From contig CALLPN010000005.1 of NCBI GenBank assembly GCA_938015435.1, positions 62,001-126,000 of the forward strand: a stretch of DNA of 64,000 bases, written 5' to 3'. A program made the position numbers and the translations under genes. The notes under the pieces are model-generated. The model had not been told where the DNA came from. It did no database searches and worked only from the letters and a program-made list of their open reading frames with translations. This stretch comes from an uncultured Saprospiraceae bacterium. Its GTDB lineage: Bacteria; Bacteroidota; Bacteroidia; Chitinophagales; Saprospiraceae. Shown in pieces: positions 18,864 to 27,769 of this stretch. Numbering within the stretch: the stretch's first letter is position 1; each line of letters starts with the position of its first letter.

Positions 18864-19979
18864 TTATTCATTATTTGAACTAAATAGTTTTCTTGAAGTC
18901 GGTGCTGGAATGGCATTCTTATGTAGCAAAACACCCACAGTCTTAGCTCTTAAATAGGCCTCCGACATATAAAGGAACCCTTTGTAATCACTTATTTCGC
19001 CCCAACTATTCTTGACTATGAAGTACTTATTACCCTTTTGATCTAATGCCACACCTACTATGTGCATCAAGTGATCATCAGTAGTATTATAGTTCATAAA
19101 ATCATCTTGTCTACTTTGCTGAGTTACCTTCTGTTCAGGAACTGGCTTTTTCCATTGCTTCTCACTTTGAGTAATAGGTAATATTGCGAGTCCATTTTTA
19201 GATGAAAAGCCCTTTTCGCTGACATCACCATCCCATGCGACGGTATATCCTTCCATTAGTGCGAATTCTATGGTATTCATAAGATCATCTATGGGGAGAT
19301 TATAAAATGATCCATTTGAATAGTTATCAGGTACTTCTAGGATAAAACTATTGTAAAATGGGTGATGTGAGAATGAGGAAAGATTCACATAATCCTTGAC
19401 ATCTAGCTTAAGCTTACGAGCATATGACTGAGCAGTCATCATCATATCACCTTCGATAACAAATGATTCAGGAGCATCTCCCATATATACATCGAGGATC
19501 GCATCTACAGCATTTTGCCAGTTGTGGCTATCGATCTTTTTAGCTGATATAACGCCATCCAAAAATCCTTTAAGACCTTTTTCTAATTCAGAATGATTGT
19601 AAGTGATTTGTTCATTTTCTCTACCCGAATAAACAGTTTCAGGAACTACACCATGCTTCGTTACGGCTCTAATTAGATCGTGAGCCAAGGCTCCTTGACT
19701 AAAATTGGCTTTCCCCTGGCGAAGCACATAATTTGTTGCTTTATCTTTGTATATGTTCTGTACTACGTACATCTCGGATAGATCGACATCTTGCTCACCC
19801 ATTCGAATCGCCTCCGACTCAAGGAATGATGTAGTGGCAAAACTCCAACAAGTACCCGTTTTCTGTTGATTTTTGACTTCTGTACAAGGAGCCATCTTTT
19901 CAGTTGAGAATGTATATTGTGAGATGCTCTCCGTCTGTATAGCAGCTATTATTAGGATAGAAAAGATAAGTCTTATCAT
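18864..19979 (-). CDS. Secreted papain-like (C1 family) cysteine peptidase
   Basis: A 371-residue protein with a Sec signal peptide (about 1-20) and a peptidase domain with the full papain triad. Cys44 lies in NQQKTGTCWSFATTSFLE, His306 in DDHLMHIVGVA, and Asn324 in VKNSWGE, with the oxyanion Gln near residue 38-39. The spacing and the long insertion between Cys and His (about residues 75-260) match the bleomycin-hydrolase/aminopeptidase C branch (C1B) more than classical papain. The C1B enzymes of E. coli-like bacteria are cytoplasmic, whereas this one carries an export signal, as in other Bacteroidota. There is almost no propeptide before the active site. It probably degrades peptides in the periplasm or at the surface. 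Confidence 0.9.
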   Translation of the reverse strand: MIRLIFSILIIAAIQTESISQYTFSTEKMAPCTEVKNQQKTGTCWSFATTSFLESEAIRMGEQDVDLSEMYVVQNIYKDKATNYVLRQGKANFSQGALAHDLIRAVTKHGVVPETVYSGRENEQITYNHSELEKGLKGFLDGVISAKKIDSHNWQNAVDAILDVYMGDAPESFVIEGDMMMTAQSYARKLKLDVKDYVNLSSFSHHPFYNSFILEVPDNYSNGSFYNLPIDDLMNTIEFALMEGYTVAWDGDVSEKGFSSKNGLAILPITQSEKQWKKPVPEQKVTQQSRQDDFMNYNTTDDHLMHIVGVALDQKGNKYFIVKNSWGEISDYKGFLYMSEAYLRAKTVGVLLHKNAIPAPTSRKLFSSNNE

Positions 19980-20175
19980 GAGTATTATATACTTGTTTGA
20001 ACATCGAAGATAAGAGCAATTTTTAGAATAATAAAGTCGACCATTAAGATCACTTAAATTGGATAACTCACAGGATCTTTATAATAATGAGCTATTTGAT
20101 AAATACATATGGATAATATTTGTGTTATATCGGTTATAATTATAGCTGATAGCTACATAAGTAGTAGTATACAAG

Positions 20176-20183
20176 TATATTTG
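20176..20183 (+). promoter_or_regulatory. Candidate -7 box immediately before lepA
   Basis: TATATTTG is an exact TAnnTTTG match ending 7 bases before the lepA ATG. A transcript from it would have almost no leader. No -33 TTG at standard spacing is visible. Confidence 0.35.
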
Positions 20184-20190
20184 CAGGCTT

Positions 20191-21981
20191 ATGAAGAATA
20201 TTAGAAATTTTTGTGTAATAGCCCATATTGATCACGGTAAGAGTACCTTATCTGATAGGCTATTAGAGCATACGCAGACTATATCAGAGCGCAAGATGCA
20301 GAATCAAGCGCTTGATGATATGGATATAGAAAGAGAGAGAGGAATCACGATCAAGAGTCATGCGGTACAGATGTACTATCCAGCAAAAGATGGAGAGACC
20401 TATACATTCAACTTAATAGATACTCCTGGGCACGTAGATTTTTCATACGAAGTGTCTAGATCGATAGCAGCATGTGAAGGCGCGTTATTGCTGGTAGATG
20501 CCTCGCAAGGGGTGCAAGCCCAGACAATATCTAACTTATACTTAGCGATAGAGCATGATCTAGAGATTATACCTGTATTGAATAAAGTAGATATGGAAAG
20601 TGCAATGATCGAAGAGATGTCTGATCAGATTATTGACCTGATTGGTTGTGATTTGGAAGATATCATACATGCTAGTGGTAAGACCGGTATAGGTATCGTA
20701 GATATCCTGGAAGCTGCAGTAAGTCGTATACCAGCTCCAAAAGGAGATCTAGAAGCGCCATTACAAGCATTGATTTTTGATTCTGTATTTAATTCCTTTC
20801 GTGGTGTAATTGCTTACTTCAAAGTAGTGAATGGAGTGATGAGGTCAAAAGAGAAAGTTAGATTCTTCAATACTGGAGCAGAATATAATGCGGATGAGAT
20901 AGGGATCCTTCAGATGGATCAAGTACCTAAGAAAGAACTCAAAGCAGGTAATGTAGGATATATCATCACAGGGATCAAGGAGTCCAAAGAAATAAAAGTA
21001 GGAGATACGATTACCAACGCAGATAATCCATGCTTAGCAGGTATTGATGGATTCGAAGATGTAAAGCCAATGGTTTTTGCCGGTGTATATCCCATAGAAA
21101 ACGAAGATTTCGAAGATCTTAGAGATAGCTTAGATAAGCTACAATTGAATGATGCGTCTTTAGTATTCGAGCCAGAATCATCAGTAGCACTTGGGTTTGG
21201 ATTCCGTTGTGGATTTTTAGGTATGTTACACTTGGAAATTATTCAAGAAAGACTTTCGCGTGAGTATGATCAAGAAGTAATTACGACTATACCTAACGTT
21301 AGTTATTTTGGATATGATAAGAAAGGGGTAAAAATAAAAGTAAATACACCTAATGATCTACCAGATCCTACCAGATTAGATAGGGTAGAAGAGCCATATA
21401 TACGAGCTCAGATTATTACTAAGCCAGAATACATAGGTACCATCATGTCGCTATGTATGGATAAGCGTGGCATATTGACTAAGCAGAATTATCTTACTCA
21501 AGAAAGGGTAGAGCTGACTTTCGAAATGCCATTGGCAGAGATTGTATTTGACTTTTACGACAAGCTCAAGTCTATCTCTAGAGGTTACGCTTCATTTGAT
21601 TATACACCCATAGATTATCGTGCATCAGATCTAGTAAAATTAGATATCATGCTTAACGGTGATGCTGTAGATGCGCTCTCTTCATTAGTACATAAAACAA
21701 AGGCTGAATCGTTTGGCCGTAAGATGTGTAAAAAGCTAAGAGAATTACTTCCAAGACAACAGTTTGTGATCGCAATACAAGCATCAATAGGTGCCAAAAT
21801 TATTGCAAGAGAAACGATATCTGCATTGCGTAAAGATGTTACAGCAAAATGTTATGGTGGGGATATTTCACGTAAGCGTAAGTTACTAGAGAAGCAAAAG
21901 AAAGGTAAGAAGAAGATGCGTCAGATCGGTAACGTAGAAGTGCCGCAAAAAGCATTCTTGGACGTACTGAAGTTGGATTAA
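20191..21981 (+). CDS. lepA: Elongation factor 4 (LepA) GTPase
   Basis: A 596-residue translational GTPase of the usual family length. The G1 P-loop AHIDHGKST is at 11-19, the G3 DTPGH at 77-81 and the G4 NKVD at 131-134. Domain II and EF-G-like domains III and V follow, then the LepA-specific C-terminal domain with [26 protein letters not shown] sequence (residues about 540-575). LepA acts on ribosomes in the pre- or post-translocation state and affects initiation and stress tolerance. It is monocistronic here, with its own terminator 27 bases after the stop. Confidence 0.98.
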   Translation: MKNIRNFCVIAHIDHGKSTLSDRLLEHTQTISERKMQNQALDDMDIERERGITIKSHAVQMYYPAKDGETYTFNLIDTPGHVDFSYEVSRSIAACEGALLLVDASQGVQAQTISNLYLAIEHDLEIIPVLNKVDMESAMIEEMSDQIIDLIGCDLEDIIHASGKTGIGIVDILEAAVSRIPAPKGDLEAPLQALIFDSVFNSFRGVIAYFKVVNGVMRSKEKVRFFNTGAEYNADEIGILQMDQVPKKELKAGNVGYIITGIKESKEIKVGDTITNADNPCLAGIDGFEDVKPMVFAGVYPIENEDFEDLRDSLDKLQLNDASLVFEPESSVALGFGFRCGFLGMLHLEIIQERLSREYDQEVITTIPNVSYFGYDKKGVKIKVNTPNDLPDPTRLDRVEEPYIRAQIITKPEYIGTIMSLCMDKRGILTKQNYLTQERVELTFEMPLAEIVFDFYDKLKSISRGYASFDYTPIDYRASDLVKLDIMLNGDAVDALSSLVHKTKAESFGRKMCKKLRELLPRQQFVIAIQASIGAKIIARETISALRKDVTAKCYGGDISRKRKLLEKQKKGKKKMRQIGNVEVPQKAFLDVLKLD

Positions 21982-22008
21982 ATAAATCTGATTGAAGAAT
22001 AAAATATT

Positions 22009-22042
22009 AGCCTTCAAGAATTCATTTTCTTGAAGGCTTTTT
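22009..22042 (+). terminator. Rho-independent terminator after lepA
   Basis: AGCCTTCAAGAA (22009-22020) pairs perfectly over 12 bp with TTCTTGAAGGCT (22027-22038) across a 6-base loop, and a T-run follows. This is one of the clearest terminators in the window. Confidence 0.93.
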
Positions 22043-22105
22043 AAACCATTAAATCATGATTTTTTTGAGAAATAATAAATAGGACTGGACTAAAAATGTC
22101 ATAAT

Positions 22106-23245
22106 TTAGTCGTCAGTTTTTGTGGTTACCCTAATTTCTACTCGTCTATTAATCTTACGATTTTCTTTGGAGTTGTTTTCTACTTTTGGGGTATCTTCTC
22201 CATTGCCTTTAATACTTGTTAATAGATCGATATCTTGATTTTGACTCACTAATATACTTTTCACTTCTGCAGCTCTTTGTAATGATAGTTTTTGGTTGTA
22301 AGCATCATTTCCTATATCATCTGTATGGCCTATGATCTCTATCCTCTGAGGGTTGATGGATTTTATATATTGGAAAATCGAATCAATACGCGATAGATAA
22401 TCCTTACTTATTTTATAACTATCAAAGTCGAATGCTATATCCGGTATTTCGATTGTTTTTATTGATGTATTTTGTTGAGTAATTTTAGATTTAGATTCGA
22501 GATGTTCCAACCCCATTTTATAATTTAATCCAATTCTATATGAATGTCGATAATTAAAAGAATATAGAAGCTTTCGGATGCCTGTAGAATCACAATCTTG
22601 AATACCAAACTCATCAGCTGGGCTCACAGATACATCATCAATAAAATACATAATATCTCCTGCCTTATTATCAGCGATTAGTTTTTTGTCTGGGCAATAT
22701 ACTTTCTTGTCAAAATTTCCAATAGTGATAAATCTCTCGCCTCCTTTTGCGGTATATTCAAAAATATAGTTGGTCCATTGTCGTTCTTTGGAAGATATAT
22801 TATTTACTCCCAATGAGAATGATGGCCAATAGGTTAAAGGGTTTTTTACTCCAGGTACAAGTTCATGATCTGTCAGTAATACATCCAATTCTAGTACTCT
22901 ATTTTTTAGTGGATTAAGCCAAAGAGAAATATTATACTTTTCACCTTTGAGTAATTCACATTTCAACATGGAATAGATGAATACTCTATTTTTTATCGGT
23001 CTATTTGTATTTTCTACAACTATGTTTTCGGAGCCAGAACCTTGGCGTACTTTTTCATATCCTTTAGCTTTTGCTATATTTCTTCCAGACTTTCGCAGAG
23101 GATTTCTCAGCCATGCTTCTGCACCACACCAACTGTTTAATTCGATACAAGTATTTATATCTTCAAACCCTCCGTTGTAGATTAAATCTTGAGAGAACAA
23201 AGAATTGAAAACAAATATTAATATTATATATAGTGTGCATTTCAT
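22106..23245 (-). CDS. OmpA-family outer-membrane protein
   Basis: A 379-residue protein with a signal peptide (1-19, ending LFSQ). The N-terminal region (20 to about 210) starts LIYNGGFEDINTCIELNSW and looks like a beta-sandwich, reminiscent of carbohydrate-binding-type domains. The C-terminal OmpA peptidoglycan-binding domain runs from about 270 to 375. It has IAFDFDSYKIS, the diagnostic IIGHTDDIGNDAYNQKLS with its Asp, and NRKINRRVEIRV with the binding Arg. It therefore probably tethers the outer membrane or a surface module to peptidoglycan. No beta-barrel domain is evident. A decayed second copy of the same tail lies just upstream (23397-23560). Confidence 0.9.
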   Translation of the reverse strand: MKCTLYIILIFVFNSLFSQDLIYNGGFEDINTCIELNSWCGAEAWLRNPLRKSGRNIAKAKGYEKVRQGSGSENIVVENTNRPIKNRVFIYSMLKCELLKGEKYNISLWLNPLKNRVLELDVLLTDHELVPGVKNPLTYWPSFSLGVNNISSKERQWTNYIFEYTAKGGERFITIGNFDKKVYCPDKKLIADNKAGDIMYFIDDVSVSPADEFGIQDCDSTGIRKLLYSFNYRHSYRIGLNYKMGLEHLESKSKITQQNTSIKTIEIPDIAFDFDSYKISKDYLSRIDSIFQYIKSINPQRIEIIGHTDDIGNDAYNQKLSLQRAAEVKSILVSQNQDIDLLTSIKGNGEDTPKVENNSKENRKINRRVEIRVTTKTDD

Positions 23246-23556
23246 AATTACAAAACGATTACTTTCTTACATTGTTGTGTACTTAGATAACTGAGAAAAA
23301 TGTTTACATACTTTCGTTTAAGAGGTATAAGATTATTTCATTATATCGACTAACAGGAGACTTTGCAATGAGTATCAAATATTCAATTAAGTTATTTTAT
23401 TTTGAAGTTGTTCTCACTTCATCTCTCCGATTGATCTGTCGATTTTCAGTGGAATTGTTTTCTGCAATAGGAGTATCTACGTCCAAGCCTTAAATGATGA
23501 TAATCTATCTTGTTCTTGATGCCAACTAAAGTGATACGATTGATGCTGGTGCTGAT
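23246..23556. other. Intergenic region containing the OmpA relic
   Basis: A 311-base gap between the divergent OmpA and DUF1853 genes. Apart from the relic (23397 onward) it is AT-rich, with no tRNA, strong hairpin or other coding signal. The promoter of the OmpA gene should lie in 23246-23396, but no exact TAnnTTTG box was found on the minus strand. Confidence 0.55.
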
Positions 23557-23560
23557 ATGA
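23397..23560 (-). pseudogene. Remnant of an OmpA-family C-terminus
   Basis: Read leftwards, 23483-23400 gives DVDTPIAENNSTENRQINRR followed by DEVRTTSK and a TAA at 23399-23397. The intact neighbour ends EDTPKVENNSKENRKINRR followed by VEIRVTTKTDD. The match is clear in register. Upstream the frame breaks. The piece RITLVG (near 23535), resembling RIEIIGHTDD of the intact protein, is in another frame, and most of the intervening domain is deleted. No start codon or signal peptide remains. This is most simply a decayed tandem duplicate of the adjacent OmpA gene. Confidence 0.75.
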
Positions 23561-23565
23561 ATCTT

Positions 23566-23573
23566 TATATTTG
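23566..23573 (+). promoter_or_regulatory. Candidate -7 box at DUF1853 gene start
   Basis: TATATTTG is an exact TAnnTTTG match. It lies inside the longest possible frame (ATG at 23557) but 4 bases before the second ATG at 23578. If it is real, the second ATG is the true start and the transcript is leaderless or nearly so. A TTG at 23540-23542 is 23 bases upstream, slightly long for -33. Confidence 0.35.
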
Positions 23574-23577
23574 TAAA

Positions 23578-24405
23578 ATGAGCAAATCGTATAAAGGATT
23601 TTTACAGTCAAACTTACTTTGGGAAAAAAAAGAATTTGGATTAGAGCAATTTTTGTTGGAGCATGGCAAATTAGATTTTTCAAGACTATGGCCAGTACCT
23701 AAGAAACTAAGGTTAGGTCACCAAGTAGAACATATATACTTGCAATTGCTAAAAGCATCTAATAAATACAAGGTGCTTGCCCATTCGATACAATTGATCG
23801 AATACAAGCAAACGTTGGGAGAGTTAGATTTTATCATTAAGTCATTAGAGACAGATGAAATAATTCATATAGAATTGGCTTATAAGTTTTATCTATTAGA
23901 TTTAAATGTTGAAAGCACTTTAGAAGGTAGCTTAGTTGGGCCTAATAGAAGCGACGCCTTTACCTATAAGATAGATAAGACTAAGAATAAGCAGATGCCC
24001 TTGTTATATTCGAATGCTGCTAAGAAACTTCTCGAAAACGTAGCAAAAAAAAAGCAGCTTAAAATTGATGTTGATGCAATCATTCAGAAAGTTGCATTTT
24101 ATGCACAGATTTATATTCCATTTGATTCGAAAGAGAAAGAAATAGGTTCGCTAAATTCTCAATGTATAGCAGGTAGTCACATGCCATTAAATCGTTTCGT
24201 CAGTGAAGATTTTGAAGCGTATAGATTTCATTTTCCTAATAAAAGTGAATGGATACATATCCCTCATCATGACGTAAAATGGATGAACTATGAATCTGCG
24301 ATTTCAGTAATTAAAGAACGACACGGTATCGGTCGTTCTCCTATGCTTTGGGTGAGAGAAAGGAATGAAGAGTTATTTAAAATATTTGTGACTCATTGGA
24401 ATTAA
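23578..24405 (+). CDS. DUF1853 family protein
   Basis: A 275-residue cytoplasmic protein from the ATG at 23578. The ATG at 23557 would add seven residues. It matches the DUF1853 pattern: an early segment SNLLW, then a core GELDFIIKS followed by IHIELAYKFYLLD, then LVGPNRSDAF and LDKTKNKQMPLLYS-like sequence, and a C-terminal WIHIPHHDVKWM. The acidic-x-Asp ... Glu-x-x-x-Lys arrangement in the core resembles a PD-(D/E)xK nuclease active site. This is my inference from the motif and not an established activity for the family. It is a single gene, convergent with the MORN/TonB gene (17-base gap). Confidence 0.78.
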   Translation: MSKSYKGFLQSNLLWEKKEFGLEQFLLEHGKLDFSRLWPVPKKLRLGHQVEHIYLQLLKASNKYKVLAHSIQLIEYKQTLGELDFIIKSLETDEIIHIELAYKFYLLDLNVESTLEGSLVGPNRSDAFTYKIDKTKNKQMPLLYSNAAKKLLENVAKKKQLKIDVDAIIQKVAFYAQIYIPFDSKEKEIGSLNSQCIAGSHMPLNRFVSEDFEAYRFHFPNKSEWIHIPHHDVKWMNYESAISVIKERHGIGRSPMLWVRERNEELFKIFVTHWN

Positions 24406-24422
24406 TAGTAATTGATACTATA

Positions 24423-25367
24423 TTATTTTTCTAGTTTGAATGAAATCGGTAGTGTGTATCTTACCTTTACATTCATACCTCGTTGTACTCCAGGTGTCCA
24501 TTTAGGCATTCCTTCGATGAGCTCAGTACATATGTTTTTAATTTCTTGACAAATACTTCTAATAAATTCAATATCTATAACATCTCCATTCTTGTCAATA
24601 GTAAATTGGACAATTGCTTTTCCTTCTATTCGAAATTTTCTGGCAATATCTGGATATTTTAGGTTTTTATAGATGTATTTCAGCATTTCACCTTCTGCAC
24701 ATTTTTTTTGCTCTTGATAGTTTGAGATGTCTTCACATTTTTCACTTTTGAACATAGGCATCTGTTCAGTTGAATCGACTTCCATAGGTTTTACTATTTT
24801 AGTTTGACTATAAATAGTGTCGTTTTTGTAGATGCCTTTGTTGGAAACGGCTCCAAGAGAGTCGAATTGGATGAATTCTCCTTCTTTTTTTCCATTGAAA
24901 TAAACGTAACTACTGCTAGGGTTATTGTTTTTGAAATTAATCCATATTTCAGATCGTTTGTTATTTTTGTAACTGCCTTCTGATGTAAGGTTGCCTGTTT
25001 TTCTGCTATATGTTGACCATCTGCCTACTCGTTGATTATCTTTGTAATTTCCTTCACTTGTAAGTGTTCCTTCGTCTGTCCAATACATGGCATAACCATT
25101 TTTGACTTTGCATTTTGAACTTTTGTATTGTACTAATGATATGATTTGCCTAGTTTCAGGATAGAAGACTCTTGCAAAATACTCTTTGTCTTCAGTCTCT
25201 GTAATGACGTAATGGTACCAGCTTTTTTTTATTTTTTCTCCTTCCTTTAGGTAGTCAGTATACCTGTTTTCAAATTGCTTCGAACTATCGGTAAAATTTG
25301 ACTTTTGAGCACTTATGGTAGTTGATAATAACAACAAAATGACGGTGACAGAGTTAAAGATTTTCAT
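24423..25367 (-). CDS. Secreted MORN-repeat/TonB C-terminal domain protein
   Basis: A 314-residue protein with a cleavable signal peptide (1-21, ending ISAQ). Residues about 85-180 contain MORN/YwqK-like antitoxin-type repeats: GTLTSEGNYKDNQRVGRWSTY, then NLTSEGSYKNNKRSEIW, then GKKEGEFIQFDSLG. The C-terminal domain (about 230-314) is TonB-C-like, with EGKAIVQFTIDKNGDVIDIEF and TLPISFKLE. Unlike classical TonB it has no N-terminal membrane anchor or Pro-rich spacer, so it is not an ordinary energy transducer. It is the last gene of a leftward operon and is a paralog of the next gene upstream (103-base gap). The role is unknown. The TonB-C fold may bind an outer-membrane partner. Confidence 0.82.
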   Translation of the reverse strand: MKIFNSVTVILLLLSTTISAQKSNFTDSSKQFENRYTDYLKEGEKIKKSWYHYVITETEDKEYFARVFYPETRQIISLVQYKSSKCKVKNGYAMYWTDEGTLTSEGNYKDNQRVGRWSTYSRKTGNLTSEGSYKNNKRSEIWINFKNNNPSSSYVYFNGKKEGEFIQFDSLGAVSNKGIYKNDTIYSQTKIVKPMEVDSTEQMPMFKSEKCEDISNYQEQKKCAEGEMLKYIYKNLKYPDIARKFRIEGKAIVQFTIDKNGDVIDIEFIRSICQEIKNICTELIEGMPKWTPGVQRGMNVKVRYTLPISFKLEK

Positions 25368-25470
25368 GCGGTTTGATTTATGTGATTGTGTAATCAGGCA
25401 GCTAATTAAACTGAATTTTTTAATAGTTTCAGTTCTTCAAAGGATTACCTCTATTGCAGTTAAGAGATCT

Positions 25471-26370
25471 CTAATTCTCTAATTTGAATAGTATAGGAAA
25501 TGTATATAACATATCAGTTGGTGTTCCATCTCTAAGTGCAGGGTTGAAGTCTGGAAGTAAATTTGCAACTCGCTCACATTCTTCAGCTAAGCCCTTAGAG
25601 ATTCCTTCGATGATATTAATGTTTTCGATTGCTCCGTCTTTGGTCACCAGAAACTGTATGATAACAGTTCCTTGTATTTTCTTCTGTCTTTCCTTTGTAG
25701 GATATTGTAATCGAGAATAGATATATTTGAGCATTGCCGATTCAGAACATGATTTTCTTTCGTTATAATTTGGTTTTGCATTGCAACTGATATCATTAAA
25801 CATAGGCATTTCATCAAGAGTATACATACCTTTTTTGATTCTCTGTCCCAATGAATCATATTCTATATAAGCTCCATTTTTGTAGCCTAACTCAAAAGTA
25901 ATAATAGAGGTTGTATCACCATTTTTAAACTCTATCCAAGCGCCATGTTTTTGATTGAATTTGTAAGAGCCCGTTTCTTTTAAGAAGCCTTCACTTTCAT
26001 CGTAATTTTTCCATTGTCCTACTTTCAGATTACCCTTGTAATTGCCTTCGCTTTTTAGATTTCCATTCTCATACCAATTCTTACAAACCCCACGTTTTTT
26101 AATGTATTTCTTACTTTGGTATTGTACATAGGCAGCTATCTGATCGGAGTTTTCATAATACTCTCTCACGAAGTATTTTTTATCCTTGGTTTCAGTAGCG
26201 ACATAGTTATGCCAGCTCTTTTTAATTTTCTCATTATCGTTGATCAGATCTATATATTTTTCCTTATACTTCTTTGAGCTTTCTTTAAATAGTGACTCTT
26301 GCGCAAAGGTATTGATAGATGCAAGCAACAGAATTGCGATGGTTGAATATATATATCGAGTGGCTTTCAT
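25471..26370 (-). CDS. Secreted MORN-repeat/TonB C-terminal domain protein (paralog)
   Basis: A 299-residue paralog of the downstream gene, with the same layout. It has a signal peptide (1-24, ending NTFAQ), the same N-terminal block (KKSWHNYVATETKDKKYFVREYY against KKSWYHYVITETEDKEYFARVFY), MORN-like repeats (GNLKSEGNYKGNLKVGQWKNY, GSYKFNQKHGAW), and a C-terminal TonB-C domain (GTVIIQFLVTKDGAIENINI, ending FPILFKLEN). It starts 1 base after the stop of the DUF389 gene, so it is co-transcribed with it. The pair arose by tandem duplication and has since diverged moderately. Function unknown. Confidence 0.82.
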   Translation of the reverse strand: MKATRYIYSTIAILLLASINTFAQESLFKESSKKYKEKYIDLINDNEKIKKSWHNYVATETKDKKYFVREYYENSDQIAAYVQYQSKKYIKKRGVCKNWYENGNLKSEGNYKGNLKVGQWKNYDESEGFLKETGSYKFNQKHGAWIEFKNGDTTSIITFELGYKNGAYIEYDSLGQRIKKGMYTLDEMPMFNDISCNAKPNYNERKSCSESAMLKYIYSRLQYPTKERQKKIQGTVIIQFLVTKDGAIENINIIEGISKGLAEECERVANLLPDFNPALRDGTPTDMLYTFPILFKLEN

Positions 26371-26371
26371 A

Positions 26372-27766
26372 TTATCTTAATATTATTTGTTTTAAGTCGA
26401 ATTGTTTTTCTAAAAACGAAGTAAGCCTTTCTTTATCCTCATTATTTATGTCTTTATTTTCTTTCCAATCTACGATTGCAAAATGAGATTTTATACTACG
26501 GTTTAATGAGTCAGTTTGTATTCCATAACTGAGACTCAGATTAAGTACTTGTGGAAAAGCAGTTTTGATTAATGATATTGATCGGGTCTGCTCAATACTA
26601 TCCATTGCCATATAACTTGGTAGGCCCGCAAGATTGACTTTCTGTTGCTCCTTCGCTTCTTGTTGATTGATTATTGCAGTTAGTTTTGATTCTAATTCGT
26701 CAACGCCTTCAACATTTTTTTCTAATCTTTGCATCCTTTCTAAGTTGATATCTGCGGTTGATATAATCTTGATCTCTATACTATCTAAACCTTTGTTTTT
26801 TAGCCCTTTCTCAAGATAAGGTACGTCGGATTTATTGATTTTATCTCCATATACCTTTAATACAAGTTGATCTTTTCCATCAGTTGGGATGAGTTGGTAA
26901 TCATCAAGATAGATTTTATCTTCAGCTATATATTCTTCTATGAATTGTTTTAGCTTATTTTTGGTTTCAAGCCTTTCGTATACATCAAAGAAGATGAAGA
27001 AGCTAGGTATAATTACTAATATGCTTATGAGTGATACATAACGCAGATTCTTCCTTTTTTCTTGTTCATCTACATATTTCTTAAATGGAAATTTTAGAAA
27101 TCTCGCAATAATGTAAGTTGCTAAACTCACGAAAAAAATATTCAATAGAAAAAGGTAAAAAGAGGAAGCAGCAATATCCCATTGTCCATCTGCTATACCA
27201 AAGCCTACTACACATAATGGTGGCATGAGGGCGGTAGCAATAGCTACTCCAGGAAGCGAAGTTGAAATATCTTTACGAGCGATAGATACGATACCAGCAA
27301 TACCTCCAAAAAAAGCAATCGGTATATCTAAAAAGGTAGGTTCTGTACGTAATCTTATTTGTTCTGTAATCTCACCAAACGGAGAGATCGCGAAGTATAA
27401 TGTTGAAGTTACTATGGCAATTCCAACTGCGATACTAAATTGAAAAAGTGCATCTTTCAGCATGTCTTTATCATTGATAGCTACACCAAGACCTATGGCT
27501 AGTATGGGGGACATCAATGGTGATATAAGCATGGCTCCGATGATCACTGCAGTAGAATTGATATCCAATCCTATAGAGGCAATAACGATACTACACATTA
27601 ACATCCATGAATTGGCTCCACTCATTGATTTTTTGACGGAGATCTCCTCTATGACAGATCTCTTATCTACGCCGTGACTAAGATCAATTACATTTTTGAA
27701 GTATTTCCCTAATCTAGTAATGCCTTCTTTGAGATCTTGATTATTTGTTGATCTGTCTGTATTCAT
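26372..27766 (-). CDS. DUF389 family multi-pass membrane protein
   Basis: A 464-residue protein. The DUF389 membrane domain spans about residues 45-250 with five to six hydrophobic helices. It carries the family blocks MLISPLMSPILAIGLG, GGIAGIVSIARKD and GVAIATALMPPLCVVGFG. A soluble C-terminal part (about 265-464) has a coiled-coil-like segment around 345-385 and probably faces the periplasm or cytoplasm. Members are widespread and have no established transport substrate. It lies 3 bases after lolD and 1 base before the first MORN/TonB-C gene, so all four genes appear to form one operon. Confidence 0.88.
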   Translation of the reverse strand: MNTDRSTNNQDLKEGITRLGKYFKNVIDLSHGVDKRSVIEEISVKKSMSGANSWMLMCSIVIASIGLDINSTAVIIGAMLISPLMSPILAIGLGVAINDKDMLKDALFQFSIAVGIAIVTSTLYFAISPFGEITEQIRLRTEPTFLDIPIAFFGGIAGIVSIARKDISTSLPGVAIATALMPPLCVVGFGIADGQWDIAASSFYLFLLNIFFVSLATYIIARFLKFPFKKYVDEQEKRKNLRYVSLISILVIIPSFFIFFDVYERLETKNKLKQFIEEYIAEDKIYLDDYQLIPTDGKDQLVLKVYGDKINKSDVPYLEKGLKNKGLDSIEIKIISTADINLERMQRLEKNVEGVDELESKLTAIINQQEAKEQQKVNLAGLPSYMAMDSIEQTRSISLIKTAFPQVLNLSLSYGIQTDSLNRSIKSHFAIVDWKENKDINNEDKERLTSFLEKQFDLKQIILR

Positions 27767-27769
27767 AAG

